Below are positions 1 through 9,844 of a stretch of 64,000 nt of DNA, piece by piece. Origin of the DNA: Thermoplasmata archaeon (GTDB lineage Archaea > Thermoplasmatota > Thermoplasmata > Thermoplasmatales > Thermoplasmataceae); NCBI GenBank assembly GCA_021810575.1, contig JAJZIN010000003.1:1-64000 (forward strand), read 5' to 3'. Under the pieces are notes generated by a model. It saw nothing but the letters and a program-made list of their open reading frames with translations, ran no database searches and was not told the origin of the DNA. The position numbers and the translations under genes were made by a program. Each line of letters begins with the position of its first letter. Position 1 is the first letter of the stretch.

Positions 1-55
1 ATATTCTTAAACATTTTAATAGTTCAATTGTATTAGCGTTTTCGGTAGTCAAGAA

Positions 56-3000
56 ATGGAACTCCAGGAAATTGAATCTATAAAAAAATTTAAAGGCTGG
101 TTCAGCCGTAATTGGGAGTTCGCAGGAATCCTGTTGCTGTTTTCCCTATACATGTTCCTATCCAATTATTATATGTGGGGGCAGTCATTCTTAAACGGAT
201 ACGCGAATTTCTCTGGTGGAAGTGATCCCTATTTTAATTATTACATAATTATACAGATACTTACAACTCACGTTTCTCTGCTTCATACCAGCGGGCTAAA
301 CTACCCAATAGGTTCAGGAGATCCAAGGCCATTGTTTTTCCACTGGATGATAGCATTTGTTGCAACAATAACCGCACCTATTTTTGGTGGGGCTTTGCAC
401 GCAGCCTATTATTCATTCATGGAGTTCGATGCAGTATTTGGGGCCCTACTGATAATTCCAGTCTATATGCTTGGAAAAAGTATACTTGGAAGAAAAGCTG
501 GAATGATAGGTGCAGTTCTGTACACTCTTATGCCAAGTAATCTTACATCTGGTATACTCTCTGACGGAAGAATGCACACTCCAGAACTTATATTCGCATT
601 TTTTGCCATTTATTTCTTCGAAAGAGCCGTTCATTATGCAAACAAGAACAGAATAATAGAGGGGAGTTTACTGAAAGTCAACAACTATTATTCCAGCATA
701 ATGAACTATATTAGATCAAATAAGAAATCCACCTTTTATGCCCTGTTCGCGGGTGCTTCTTACGGGGCCCTCATGCTGTCATGGCAGGGTCATGCATACA
801 TACTGGCAATCATAACAATTTATGTCGTGGCACAGTTATTGATAAACCTCTTTCTTTCAAGGAACACCGGATATCTTCTTTATATAAGCATTATATTCGT
901 GTTCCTATCATTCGCAATGGGAGGGTATTATTACTATGCTGCAGATAATGCTCCAGCAATCTGGTATGTGCCGCCTTTACTAATTGGAGTTGGGATGATA
1001 TTCATTGCAGCCCTAATTGGCATAGTAGGCAGAAAACCATGGATCATTGCCATTCCCGTGCTAGTATTGACCGTATCAGCCTTTGTTGGAGGCCTATATT
1101 TTATATCTCCTCACATGTATTCAGAAATCATCAGCGGTGAAGGATATTTCATAAAAACAAAGCTATATTCAACTATAGCTGAAGCTCAAGCTCCAGCTCT
1201 CGGTCAGTATATAGGAGGATTCGGTGTCGCTCAATTTGTAGTTGGTGTTGGTGGTTTCATGTTTGTTATCTACAAATTCATCAAAGAGAAGACCGATTCT
1301 CTTGCATTTTTAATTATCTTCTCGGCCGTGTCTATTTATATGAGTTTTACAGCTGCCAGATTCAATATAACTGCATCACCCGCATACGCAATAATGGGAG
1401 GTGCACTCCTTTACTACTTCGCAGATATACTTAAACTCTCCAACGTAAAGGATGATACCAGGACCAAGAAAGCATTTAGAAAGAGGAGTGGTATAAAAGG
1501 AGATATATCCTGGTTACAGGCTGTGATGGTCATCATTGTTGTATTTGGAATATTAATACCTTCAGGCCTTGGGGTAATGTCCGCAGCCGTGCCTGTGAAT
1601 TCTGCACCAGAAGTAAATCATCAGGTTTATTCAGCATTACCGTCCTTTGCAAAACCACCAGCATATCTAGCCAATGAAAGCGCATATTTTGGGACTACGG
1701 GTTCCCAAATAACTAACAGCAGTTCTCCGCTATCCCTATCAATGGCATGGCTTGCAGAACAGCAGGCAAACCTGTCACTTGCTGATAAACCTGCTTATGT
1801 GGATTGGTGGGATTATGGTTTCCAGGAACTTTATCAGGGAGAACATCCTACAGTGGCTGATGACTTTCAGCAGGCATATCAGATAGCCGGTCAAATTCTG
1901 CTTTCTACCAATGAATCGCAGATAATTGCGCTTTTCTCATCAAGGCTTATGCAGGCATCCCTGGATAACACTAGCGGAAAGTTTTCTCCGCAATTGCAAA
2001 GTGTATTCTCCCAATATTTCAACAATTCAGAAATAACATTGCTTGAAAATATCTATAAGAATCCAATGAATTACAAGCAATGGATTGCGGATAATTCCAC
2101 TATATATGGAAAATTCAACACTAGTATAACATCAGCAAATGCCTATTATGCACTGGAGAAAGGTCAACTAGCCTCCAAACTTAGTCTGCCTAACCTTGTT
2201 GATCTCTATCAGGAAATACAGCAGGCTACAGGTTGGAGCATACAGTACATACAGGTTGACCACACATTGTTCCCATTATCTGCAACTGATACAGGAACCT
2301 TTTACGCACCAGCCTATCTGACTGACACACCTGCATATACGACATCATCTGGTGCTATCGTTCCATATGAATATTACCAGATTTATGCAGTAACGACAAA
2401 TGGAACATTTCCACTTAACGAAACTCCAGTCACAGCAACAGTAACTTCCTATGAACTCGGATACACACCGGCATTTTACAATACCACCATATACAAAGCT
2501 CTTGTCGGTCTTCCGCCATCAGCAGTTGGTCAAACAAATGGAATCCCCGGTCTATCATATGGCAGTTCCCAGTACACAATGGAGCCGGCCTTTAACATGA
2601 GCAATTTTGAAATATGTTACGAGGGAGTTCCTTATAATCCCTACACTAACTATACAAGCCACCCAAACGACTTTTCCATAATTTCACTGCAAAAAGCATA
2701 TTCTCTGGAACATTCTGGGAAAGGAACAGCTTTCATATTCCCCGGTCTCTCTTCCATAATCCAGTCATCAGATCCAATACTGAGATACTTCCCAGGGGCT
2801 ATAGTAGAAGGCCAGGTAAAAACTCCCAGTGGATTACCGCTTCCAGGAATTAGGGTAACAGTATATGATCAGTATAACATTCCACACAGCACGATTGTAA
2901 CCAACAAGAACGGATTCTATAATATCACCGTTCTGCCTGGAAATGATACATTGATTTATTCATATGGTGCCCTAAACAAGGAGTTCCTGGAGGGCAATAA

Positions 3001-6000
3001 CTTTTTAACAGCTAAAAAGGTAATTATAAGCAGGGCAATGGCAGAAAGAAAACTTGTTGGAATAAATGAAACAACTGGATTGCCTAACTATTACATCCAA
3101 AAGAACATTATAACTGCAAGTACCGGTGCCTCAGGTAGTGTTACCCTGGAAAAGCCAAAGTCATCTGGATATACATCACAACAGGTCACAAGCGGCAATG
3201 TGGAAATAAGCAATTCTACGTCTGGACAGAAATTTTTAACTCCCATAGTGAACGGAAATTACAGGTTTGTTAACATTCCAATAGGGACATATAACGTGAG
3301 TGTAATTTCAAACAACTCCATATATAGCAACATAAACACCATTTCCATATCTAATGGATCAAGCATATCAAAAAACCTTTTTGTATATGAAAATAAGCTT
3401 GATATCAGCGTTCAGTCAGGAGGTAAGCCTGCATCAGGCGTTACTGTGATGGTTGGAAAAGAAAAATTACTGACCAACAGTACAGGGAAAGTATATGTCG
3501 CATTAAATTCAGGTACATACAAGATTAATGCAAGCCTTGGTAACCTGATTTCAGGCATAAGTGAGGTATCCTTCACATCGTTGAACACTACCCAGAGCGT
3601 GACAATAAATCTTGAATTAGGGGTGAACCTTACAGTGTTGTTAAAGGGTCCGGTAGTTAAAGGTAATCTATCCATACTTGAAAATGGCGACCTGAGTACA
3701 TATACCAACCTTACAAATCTAGGATCCAATGAATTTAGAGGAACGGTCTCGCCAGGATATTATACGATCTATGAGACAAGTGGAAATTATGTCGCACTCG
3801 GTTCCTACAACATAAATAAAACTTCTACCATCAGCATGTCATTCGTAAAAGGTTATGCAACCTCAATAACAAACAATAACCTGAATCTCTCCAAATATTC
3901 AGGATCAATTGGGGTTATATATGGCAGTACTGTTCTACAGTATGAAAGTACAACACTGAAAAATGTTACATTCATTCTACCTTCAGGCAATAATTATGGA
4001 ATATATGAAACCTTAACCAGAGCTGGAAAAGACTACTATGCATCACAGGCAGAGTCCATATCAACAAGCTCAAACGTTTATCTGTCACCTCAAAATGCAA
4101 CAGTGGAAAAGATTGAGATTTATAACCCTGGCCTATCCACGGGCTTTAACTCACTGTCTGCATTAAATTCTGGAATAGGCATCTTTGAACTGGCGGGGCA
4201 TCCCTTCGAAGCAGCAAATGTTTCTGGAGGATATGCTTCTATCTACACTCAGAGTTCCTCATTAAACGGTTTTGCACTAAGAGTATATGGAGATGGATAT
4301 TTTGGTAGTTCAAGTAGGTTGAATCAAAATGTAGCCGTAGCTCTAAATGTGAATCTTAAATCAGTTACCTTAAATTTCAAACCCATCCTCAATTCCTCTC
4401 CTTTAAATGGTGAAATAAACATAGGTGGTACAACATCACAGACATCCCAGATAATTAATGGAACAGCCAGAGTCAGGCTGCCTTCTGGAAGTTACGTATT
4501 CACGGTTACGGGTGGCAACATGTTTGCTAGCGACTACACGAATTCTTTTACCGTTGGTGCAACAAATAAGAGTATTAATGTATCATTTAAACCTGAAGTT
4601 TCACTGGCCATAGTAAATGTAAACACTGCGTATATATACGGAAAGAATGGTGAATTAATTACAAATCCAACTGAAATGTTGCCTGGTAATTACACAGTAT
4701 ACTCAATCTCAGGAAATGTGAGATCGGCTATACAGGAAATCCATCTAACACAAAACACGTCGATATCTGCAACGTTGATGCAATCCTATAATTTGAGTAT
4801 ACTTAATAATTTAAAAGGAACTGCAAGTCTTACACTTGTTTACAATGGAGAAAGAATTGTGATGCCTGGGTTGAAGAATTTACTACCAGCAGGCAGTTAC
4901 AATGTCAATTTGACATCTCACCTTGTCAGTAACAGTGGGGAATATGTATTAACTGGAAGTAAGAATATTCAGCTTAATGGGCCAACATCACTGACTCTCA
5001 ACATAAAGAACGAGACATTCACTACGAACGTTAAGGGTAAATTAGACGTTAACAGTGGTTCTAACTCTGGCTTCTTTGTCAATATATATAGAAACGGCTC
5101 TCTTGTGAGTAAGGCTACCACAAGTGGCAATGGGAATTTCTCAGTAGATCTTGCAAATGGAAACTACACGTACTATGTATATTCTACCCAGTACATGAAG
5201 GCTGGAACTGGAACAATTACAATCAATCCATTCGTCAACGAACAGAACATTACACTGATAGCATCAAACGGTCATTTGGTATCACTGTTTACATATGTAT
5301 CTGGAGTCGAAAAGGCCTTATCTGTAAATGTGACACTCAATAATGAACTATTCAGGGTAACATCCGATGGGTATCCCTTAATTTTACCATCAGAGAATTA
5401 TTCATTTTCATCCTATGTCTCAAGTAGTGCAACTGTAAATGGATTCAAGACATCTTATTTATATGAAGCTTCAAAGACAGTATTCACAAATACAACAAAA
5501 GACATTAACCTGATACTGAGCAAGGTTTTATTGGGAAATATAACCATATCCCAGAATATCATAAGTAAAACATCAGAATATAACTCTGTAACCTATTACC
5601 TAACATTAACGAATCACTTAAATTCCATGGAAAATATAACATTATCTTCTGGGAGCAGCGCCTGGGCTATGAAATTTAATAGGACTACAATAAATAATCT
5701 ACCAATAAACGGTTCAGTAAAATTGCAATTGGTACTGAACAATACTGCAATGGTACCGGAGGGAATAAACAAAATCCCAGTAGAAATCAAATACTCTGGA
5801 GGATCCACTCAAGATTTCGTTAAGGTCAACATAACTAAATATGCAAACTTTGAAATACAGCAGGTTTACACGGCTCCAAGTTACAATAACGGAACATCAG
5901 TATTGTCATATAAACTCATTAATACGGGGAACTCCGTCGATAATATCAGTCTTTCAATGAATTCATCGAGTATTCAGACATTGATTCACGACTCCTGGAA

Positions 6001-6343
6001 CGTGAGTTTCCAGTATAATGGGAACACGGTTCGATACATAACACTGAATTACTCCCAAACAAAGGTAATAAATATTATTTTCAAGCCGGGAAAAGTTCCA
6101 TCGCCTTCATTTGATATTACCATTAATGCTAACCTGACAAATACCAGCGTTGTGAGATATGTCAGTATTCATTATACATCTCCGGGTGCCCCTGGAATAA
6201 CTGTTTACTCAAAGGGCCCCGGGATCTTATCTAACTATACTGGTGATCCATTTGTAACAGTTGAGTACGGGCTTATCATAATTGCCATAGCAGTAATTGG
6301 TGGGATAGCTGGAGTTGCTATAAGGGGGAGAAAGAGAAAATGA
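56..6343 (+). CDS. aglB: Oligosaccharyltransferase AglB/STT3 with giant outer-face extension
   Basis: Catalytic subunit of archaeal N-glycosylation, moving a lipid-linked glycan to Asn in N-x-S/T sequons at the outer membrane face. Seen: about a dozen membrane segments in residues 20-510, an acidic GSDPYF motif at residues 55-60 (first metal-binding loop) and the STT3 signature WWDYG at residues 584-588. Usual AglB proteins are roughly 600-1000 residues; this one has 2095. From about residue 915 it runs on as beta-rich, Ser/Thr/Asn-rich domains (the first resembles a carboxypeptidase regulatory-like fold) full of N-x-S/T sites, then a C-terminal membrane helix and a short basic tail. The extension is probably outside the cell and heavily glycosylated itself. 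The stop overlaps the start of the next gene, so the two are co-translated. Confidence 0.9.
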   Translation: MELQEIESIKKFKGWFSRNWEFAGILLLFSLYMFLSNYYMWGQSFLNGYANFSGGSDPYFNYYIIIQILTTHVSLLHTSGLNYPIGSGDPRPLFFHWMIAFVATITAPIFGGALHAAYYSFMEFDAVFGALLIIPVYMLGKSILGRKAGMIGAVLYTLMPSNLTSGILSDGRMHTPELIFAFFAIYFFERAVHYANKNRIIEGSLLKVNNYYSSIMNYIRSNKKSTFYALFAGASYGALMLSWQGHAYILAIITIYVVAQLLINLFLSRNTGYLLYISIIFVFLSFAMGGYYYYAADNAPAIWYVPPLLIGVGMIFIAALIGIVGRKPWIIAIPVLVLTVSAFVGGLYFISPHMYSEIISGEGYFIKTKLYSTIAEAQAPALGQYIGGFGVAQFVVGVGGFMFVIYKFIKEKTDSLAFLIIFSAVSIYMSFTAARFNITASPAYAIMGGALLYYFADILKLSNVKDDTRTKKAFRKRSGIKGDISWLQAVMVIIVVFGILIPSGLGVMSAAVPVNSAPEVNHQVYSALPSFAKPPAYLANESAYFGTTGSQITNSSSPLSLSMAWLAEQQANLSLADKPAYVDWWDYGFQELYQGEHPTVADDFQQAYQIAGQILLSTNESQIIALFSSRLMQASLDNTSGKFSPQLQSVFSQYFNNSEITLLENIYKNPMNYKQWIADNSTIYGKFNTSITSANAYYALEKGQLASKLSLPNLVDLYQEIQQATGWSIQYIQVDHTLFPLSATDTGTFYAPAYLTDTPAYTTSSGAIVPYEYYQIYAVTTNGTFPLNETPVTATVTSYELGYTPAFYNTTIYKALVGLPPSAVGQTNGIPGLSYGSSQYTMEPAFNMSNFEICYEGVPYNPYTNYTSHPNDFSIISLQKAYSLEHSGKGTAFIFPGLSSIIQSSDPILRYFPGAIVEGQVKTPSGLPLPGIRVTVYDQYNIPHSTIVTNKNGFYNITVLPGNDTLIYSYGALNKEFLEGNNFLTAKKVIISRAMAERKLVGINETTGLPNYYIQKNIITASTGASGSVTLEKPKSSGYTSQQVTSGNVEISNSTSGQKFLTPIVNGNYRFVNIPIGTYNVSVISNNSIYSNINTISISNGSSISKNLFVYENKLDISVQSGGKPASGVTVMVGKEKLLTNSTGKVYVALNSGTYKINASLGNLISGISEVSFTSLNTTQSVTINLELGVNLTVLLKGPVVKGNLSILENGDLSTYTNLTNLGSNEFRGTVSPGYYTIYETSGNYVALGSYNINKTSTISMSFVKGYATSITNNNLNLSKYSGSIGVIYGSTVLQYESTTLKNVTFILPSGNNYGIYETLTRAGKDYYASQAESISTSSNVYLSPQNATVEKIEIYNPGLSTGFNSLSALNSGIGIFELAGHPFEAANVSGGYASIYTQSSSLNGFALRVYGDGYFGSSSRLNQNVAVALNVNLKSVTLNFKPILNSSPLNGEINIGGTTSQTSQIINGTARVRLPSGSYVFTVTGGNMFASDYTNSFTVGATNKSINVSFKPEVSLAIVNVNTAYIYGKNGELITNPTEMLPGNYTVYSISGNVRSAIQEIHLTQNTSISATLMQSYNLSILNNLKGTASLTLVYNGERIVMPGLKNLLPAGSYNVNLTSHLVSNSGEYVLTGSKNIQLNGPTSLTLNIKNETFTTNVKGKLDVNSGSNSGFFVNIYRNGSLVSKATTSGNGNFSVDLANGNYTYYVYSTQYMKAGTGTITINPFVNEQNITLIASNGHLVSLFTYVSGVEKALSVNVTLNNELFRVTSDGYPLILPSENYSFSSYVSSSATVNGFKTSYLYEASKTVFTNTTKDINLILSKVLLGNITISQNIISKTSEYNSVTYYLTLTNHLNSMENITLSSGSSAWAMKFNRTTINNLPINGSVKLQLVLNNTAMVPEGINKIPVEIKYSGGSTQDFVKVNITKYANFEIQQVYTAPSYNNGTSVLSYKLINTGNSVDNISLSMNSSSIQTLIHDSWNVSFQYNGNTVRYITLNYSQTKVINIIFKPGKVPSPSFDITINANLTNTSVVRYVSIHYTSPGAPGITVYSKGPGILSNYTGDPFVTVEYGLIIIAIAVIGGIAGVAIRGRKRK

Positions 6344-7221
6344 ATAAGAAATCAGTAATCATAATCTTAATCGCATTTGCGCTAATAGTCATGGCTGTTC
6401 CTTCAACATTTCTTACGCAGAATTCTAATCTTACACACCAAAATGATAGTTTTTCTCCAAGAGTTCTGGCCAGAGAGGCAATACCCTACACATCGACTAA
6501 TGGTTTTTCAGCAGTATTGTCTCCAATTTCTGCAGTTTATGAGGGACAGCATTTCACGATGTTTGTAAATGCAACATCAGGCTATTCTAATTATACTGCT
6601 ACATTGTATCTTGGAGCAAACTATGACAAGGGAATGTCACCACTTAACTCAACGCATGAGACCTCTGCAACAGGTTATTTCGAATTTAATATTACAGCCC
6701 CTGAGGCAGATAACCAGACAATATATGGTACAGTATTTCTCACCGCAACTTTCTATGGAACTCCTGTCAATTACACATCAAACTTCCACGTAAGTGTTTA
6801 CGCTCCTGTAAAGTTATATGCTGAAGTGTATAATTCAAATTACATACCATATTACAATGTTTCAATAAGCTTCATAATAAACGGAGCGACATTCAAAACG
6901 GATACGATCAGCAAGCTTACTCCTTATTCGAAGGAAAAACTAAACATCACCGTCAGTTCAAACGTTCTTGATTACGGCAAGGTAAATACCCTTGAGGTGA
7001 AGGTCTTAAATGCAGCTTCCTATAAAAACGGTGTTTCAGTTTCATACTCATCAAAGTTCTTCTATGGAACGCCTGCAAACTATAACTGGATATACTATAT
7101 TTCAGGAGTAGTAATCGTATTCATGGTTTTTCTAGTTCTGTCCTCTGGCAGAGGAAGAGGTACAAAGCAACCTAAATGGAGGAATAGAAAGGAAAAACCA
7201 AAGAAGATTGCTAAAAAATGA
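6340..7221 (+). CDS. Membrane-anchored outer-surface protein, partner of AglB
   Basis: Unrecognised 293-residue protein. It has an N-terminal signal or membrane helix (about residues 5-22), an outer beta-rich region with many N-x-S/T sequons, one C-terminal membrane helix (about residues 248-268) and a strongly basic tail ending in Lys residues. The ATGA overlap with aglB argues for a shared mRNA and probably a physical partner or a substrate of the transferase. The topology and tail copy the end of AglB itself. Function is unknown. Confidence 0.75.
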   Translation: MNKKSVIIILIAFALIVMAVPSTFLTQNSNLTHQNDSFSPRVLAREAIPYTSTNGFSAVLSPISAVYEGQHFTMFVNATSGYSNYTATLYLGANYDKGMSPLNSTHETSATGYFEFNITAPEADNQTIYGTVFLTATFYGTPVNYTSNFHVSVYAPVKLYAEVYNSNYIPYYNVSISFIINGATFKTDTISKLTPYSKEKLNITVSSNVLDYGKVNTLEVKVLNAASYKNGVSVSYSSKFFYGTPANYNWIYYISGVVIVFMVFLVLSSGRGRGTKQPKWRNRKEKPKKIAKK

Positions 7222-7869
7222 TTATAAAAACGCTTTTATTGTTACAAACTCTTTTTCTATCTGTGTTCTTCTCTTGCTTTTCTTCGCTCTTGATACTTTT
7301 TCTTTGTTAAAATTCTCTATATTAGCTATCCTCGCAGCTGAGATGATATTATCATGGGTTTTATGGGGCATACTTGTTCCATCCTCATCAACAATATCAA
7401 TCGGTACATCCACATTTCTAAGTTCCTGGATTATCTTCTCCCTGTTTGGCTTATCTCCATTTCCTATTCTTATGGACATAAAATTAGTGTTATACCCCGT
7501 TATTATATTCTCTATGTTTTCCGCAACAGCAAAGACATCACCTAGCTCAAACGCCTCAATCAAAACTCTATCAGCAAGCACAGCCACACCGGGCTTGGGT
7601 CCAGGATCAATTCCTATGAATATCTCGTTGAATAATTTCTTGTCCAGCAGGTATGGTACTGCCCGTCTTATTGCCCTCATTGCATCATTATCCCGAATCT
7701 GCTCAAATTGAATATAAATATCATCAACAGAACTTAGTACAACAGGTACATCTGATGGTATATCATCAGGCTTTTCGATGGAAACAAAAGGCACATCCCA
7801 TTCTTTCAACAGATGAAGCACTCTATAATAGAATCTGAAATCAAGGGTGTAAATTCCCAACCTTGCCAT
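7222..7869 (-). CDS. RuvC/RNase H-fold-like archaeal protein
   Basis: Conserved archaeal-type protein of 215 residues with a predicted RNase H-like core: a strand followed by GIDPGPKPGVAV (Asp88), a Glu-containing strand near residues 105-108 and a late H-D-N-I-I-S-A-A-R-I-A helix near residues 172-182, the layout of RuvC-type nucleases. Residues 1-75 form a separate N-terminal domain; the C-terminus is basic. It ends next to the outward gene at 7221 (convergent) and lies in line with the RecJ-like gene and S15. A nuclease or resolvase-like role is inferred from fold motifs only. Confidence 0.6.
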   Translation of the reverse strand: MARLGIYTLDFRFYYRVLHLLKEWDVPFVSIEKPDDIPSDVPVVLSSVDDIYIQFEQIRDNDAMRAIRRAVPYLLDKKLFNEIFIGIDPGPKPGVAVLADRVLIEAFELGDVFAVAENIENIITGYNTNFMSIRIGNGDKPNREKIIQELRNVDVPIDIVDEDGTSMPHKTHDNIISAARIANIENFNKEKVSRAKKSKRRTQIEKEFVTIKAFL

Positions 7870-7949
7870 TCAGTAATCAAATGAATTGAAGCATTAAAAA
7901 GTTTTTGTATGTCCAATGAACATTCCAAGTTGATTTGGAGACTGTTTAT

Positions 7950-9296
7950 TTATTCAGTTCTTATGGGATTCAACTGTTTGCCTATCATTTCATCTGCAAT
8001 TTCAATAAACTGCCTTTCCATCCCCCTTGGAATCGATCCACCTGCAGCTATGTCATGACCTCCACCAGAGCCTCCTACCTTCTCTGTGCATTCCTTCATT
8101 ACCAAGGATAGATTGAGTCCCTTTTCAACCATTCTCCTGTTTCCCCTCGATGAAATCAGTGTACTGTCATCTCCTACATTAAAGCCGATCACTGGTTTAT
8201 CCTGATCAAGGAGGTAGAGCATAAGCTGTCCAGAAATGGCTCCAGCCATCTCTGATCCCGGGGCATAAAAGAACTGCAGGTTCTTTTCCTTGGAAATAGA
8301 TTTGTATGATCTTGTTATATAATCGATTAACCTGGTTTCGTACTTTCTCTTGTTTGAAATCATTTCATTCCTAAGGGAGTTATTCCCCATAAAAAATTCA
8401 ACTGGAATATTATTGTCTCCATTTTTGGAGTTCGCATCAATTATTTTTGCCAGTGATGAAGCTGAAAAACCATTGCTGAAATATAGCTCATCCTTTTCCA
8501 GATATGACATTGCCTCAGAATGTGCACCCTGAAATGAAAGAAGATAGCCAAGATAATTCCCAAGTTTCAATGTATCATCTTTTGTCATATCCTCGGGCCT
8601 TGTTTCAGGATTTATGGACAGTTTTTCAAGTATTTTCCTTGTTCCTTCAAGTGATCCGGAAATGTTTTTTATGAACGGATCAACAGAGTATACAAGTGCA
8701 TCAAGAACAGATTCCCCATCAAGGTTCAGCACATGTTTTCTCTCCACATTTTTACCGTATTTCTCGATCAGTGATTTATTGAGTCCTCTAAAGCCGGATA
8801 GGTCCTGCTTGTCTGCTATTGCTCCTGATATCATGAATGGTAAAAGATCAGAATTATCCTCACTAAGGTAGAGGGCAAAAACGTATGCCATTGTAGCTCC
8901 GCATGCTTCCCTGGTCCCATCAATCCCATAATCTCTGGCATTGATATTCAGTTCATTTTTAGATCCACCACTGTAGAAGTGATGGTCAAGAACCAGGATT
9001 TCCGCAGTATCACCCTTGACAAATTTCAACTGATCAGACCCTGCATCCACTACGATCGTAGGTAAATTCGGTTCTTCCATTATTCGTTTAGAAAAACCCT
9101 CAGAGGATAGATCCTTTATAAAACCAAGGTGAAATTTCTTATTATTTCTTAAAAGCAATTTTGTTAATATTATACTTGCACTGGTTCCATCCCCGTCGTA
9201 ATGAGCGAGAACCCTTACATAGTCATATTTTAAAAAAAAATTCTTTCCCTTTTCCAGGGATTCCGAAAATTCCTTGCTAATTAAATCAGTAATCAT
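7950..9296 (-). CDS. RecJ-like DHH-family phosphoesterase/nuclease
   Basis: Member of the archaeal RecJ/GAN group, DHH-DHHA1 phosphoesterases that degrade single-stranded nucleic acid and can join the CMG replisome. Visible: HYDGDGTSA (Asp34, Asp36), Asp84 in VVDAGS, the DHH triad at 104-106, and a Gly-rich GGSGGGHDIAAGG DHHA1 substrate motif near residue 420. At 448 residues it has the normal length. It lies two bases downstream of S15, a pairing common in archaea. Whether it works in replication, repair or RNA turnover cannot be told from sequence. Confidence 0.85.
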   Translation of the reverse strand: MITDLISKEFSESLEKGKNFFLKYDYVRVLAHYDGDGTSASIILTKLLLRNNKKFHLGFIKDLSSEGFSKRIMEEPNLPTIVVDAGSDQLKFVKGDTAEILVLDHHFYSGGSKNELNINARDYGIDGTREACGATMAYVFALYLSEDNSDLLPFMISGAIADKQDLSGFRGLNKSLIEKYGKNVERKHVLNLDGESVLDALVYSVDPFIKNISGSLEGTRKILEKLSINPETRPEDMTKDDTLKLGNYLGYLLSFQGAHSEAMSYLEKDELYFSNGFSASSLAKIIDANSKNGDNNIPVEFFMGNNSLRNEMISNKRKYETRLIDYITRSYKSISKEKNLQFFYAPGSEMAGAISGQLMLYLLDQDKPVIGFNVGDDSTLISSRGNRRMVEKGLNLSLVMKECTEKVGGSGGGHDIAAGGSIPRGMERQFIEIADEMIGKQLNPIRTE

Positions 9297-9298
9297 GC

Positions 9299-9739
9299 CT
9301 ATTGAAGAACCTTGTTAAGTTCCCATTCATGTTTTAGATACCCATTTTCCTTATAATATCTAACTAGCCTCAACATTTTTGACATGATAAGTGCTCTTTT
9401 TCTGCCATTGTTGAGGTCTCGCTTGTTTAGCAACATATGGGCAGAAACTCTTTTGTATGTATTTATTAAGCTCATCAAATCTTCTGGTACGTCGCTCTTT
9501 AAGTTGTTCTTTTCCAGTATATCGCCCATCTTAGAATGCATGACTGCCTTCACTCTTGGGATGCCGTATGAATCTCTTAACTTAATCCCTATCTGAGAAG
9601 CAGTTAAGCCATCTTTTCTAAGCTGTATTATGATTTCTTCCAATTCCTTTGGACTTTGCTGCACCCAATTGTGGTTTGCACCGTAAAAAGAATTCTTTGA
9701 ACCGGATTTCCCCTTCTTTCTTGTATGCATTCTCGCCAT
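9299..9739 (-). CDS. rps15: 30S ribosomal protein S15 (uS15)
   Basis: Archaeal/eukaryotic-type S15 (S15P/S13e), which binds 16S rRNA in the central domain early in small-subunit assembly. The 146 residues include the archaeal N-terminal extension starting MARMHTRKKGKSG, the SPKELEEIIIQL helix and the conserved KRDLNNGRKRAL region. Its start faces the carbonic-anhydrase-like gene, and the RecJ-like gene follows directly. Confidence 0.95.
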   Translation of the reverse strand: MARMHTRKKGKSGSKNSFYGANHNWVQQSPKELEEIIIQLRKDGLTASQIGIKLRDSYGIPRVKAVMHSKMGDILEKNNLKSDVPEDLMSLINTYKRVSAHMLLNKRDLNNGRKRALIMSKMLRLVRYYKENGYLKHEWELNKVLQ

Positions 9740-9820
9740 ATGATTTCACTTTTTTTCCTAATCGTTTACTTATTTATTAATCTTACATCAACTTCTGCGA
9801 ATAAAGCATGGGAAATAAGT

Positions 9821-9828
9821 TATATATT
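9821..9828 (+). promoter_or_regulatory. TATA box for the gene starting at 9845
   Basis: TATATATT centred about 21 bases before the ATG at 9845. This fits a leaderless or near-leaderless transcript and supports 9845 rather than a start further upstream. Confidence 0.55.
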
Positions 9829-9844
9829 GACTCGTTTCCTTAAT

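Noticed and set aside
7208..7711. Plus-strand frame of 167 codons opposite the RuvC-like gene
   Set aside because: Antisense shadow of a gene with clear motifs; composition is Ser/Ile/Leu-rich without domain signal.
9725..9844. N-terminal extension of the gamma-carbonic-anhydrase-like gene
   Set aside because: Its start overlaps the rps15 start region, it is unlike the family, and a TATA box sits inside it with the right spacing for ATG 9845.
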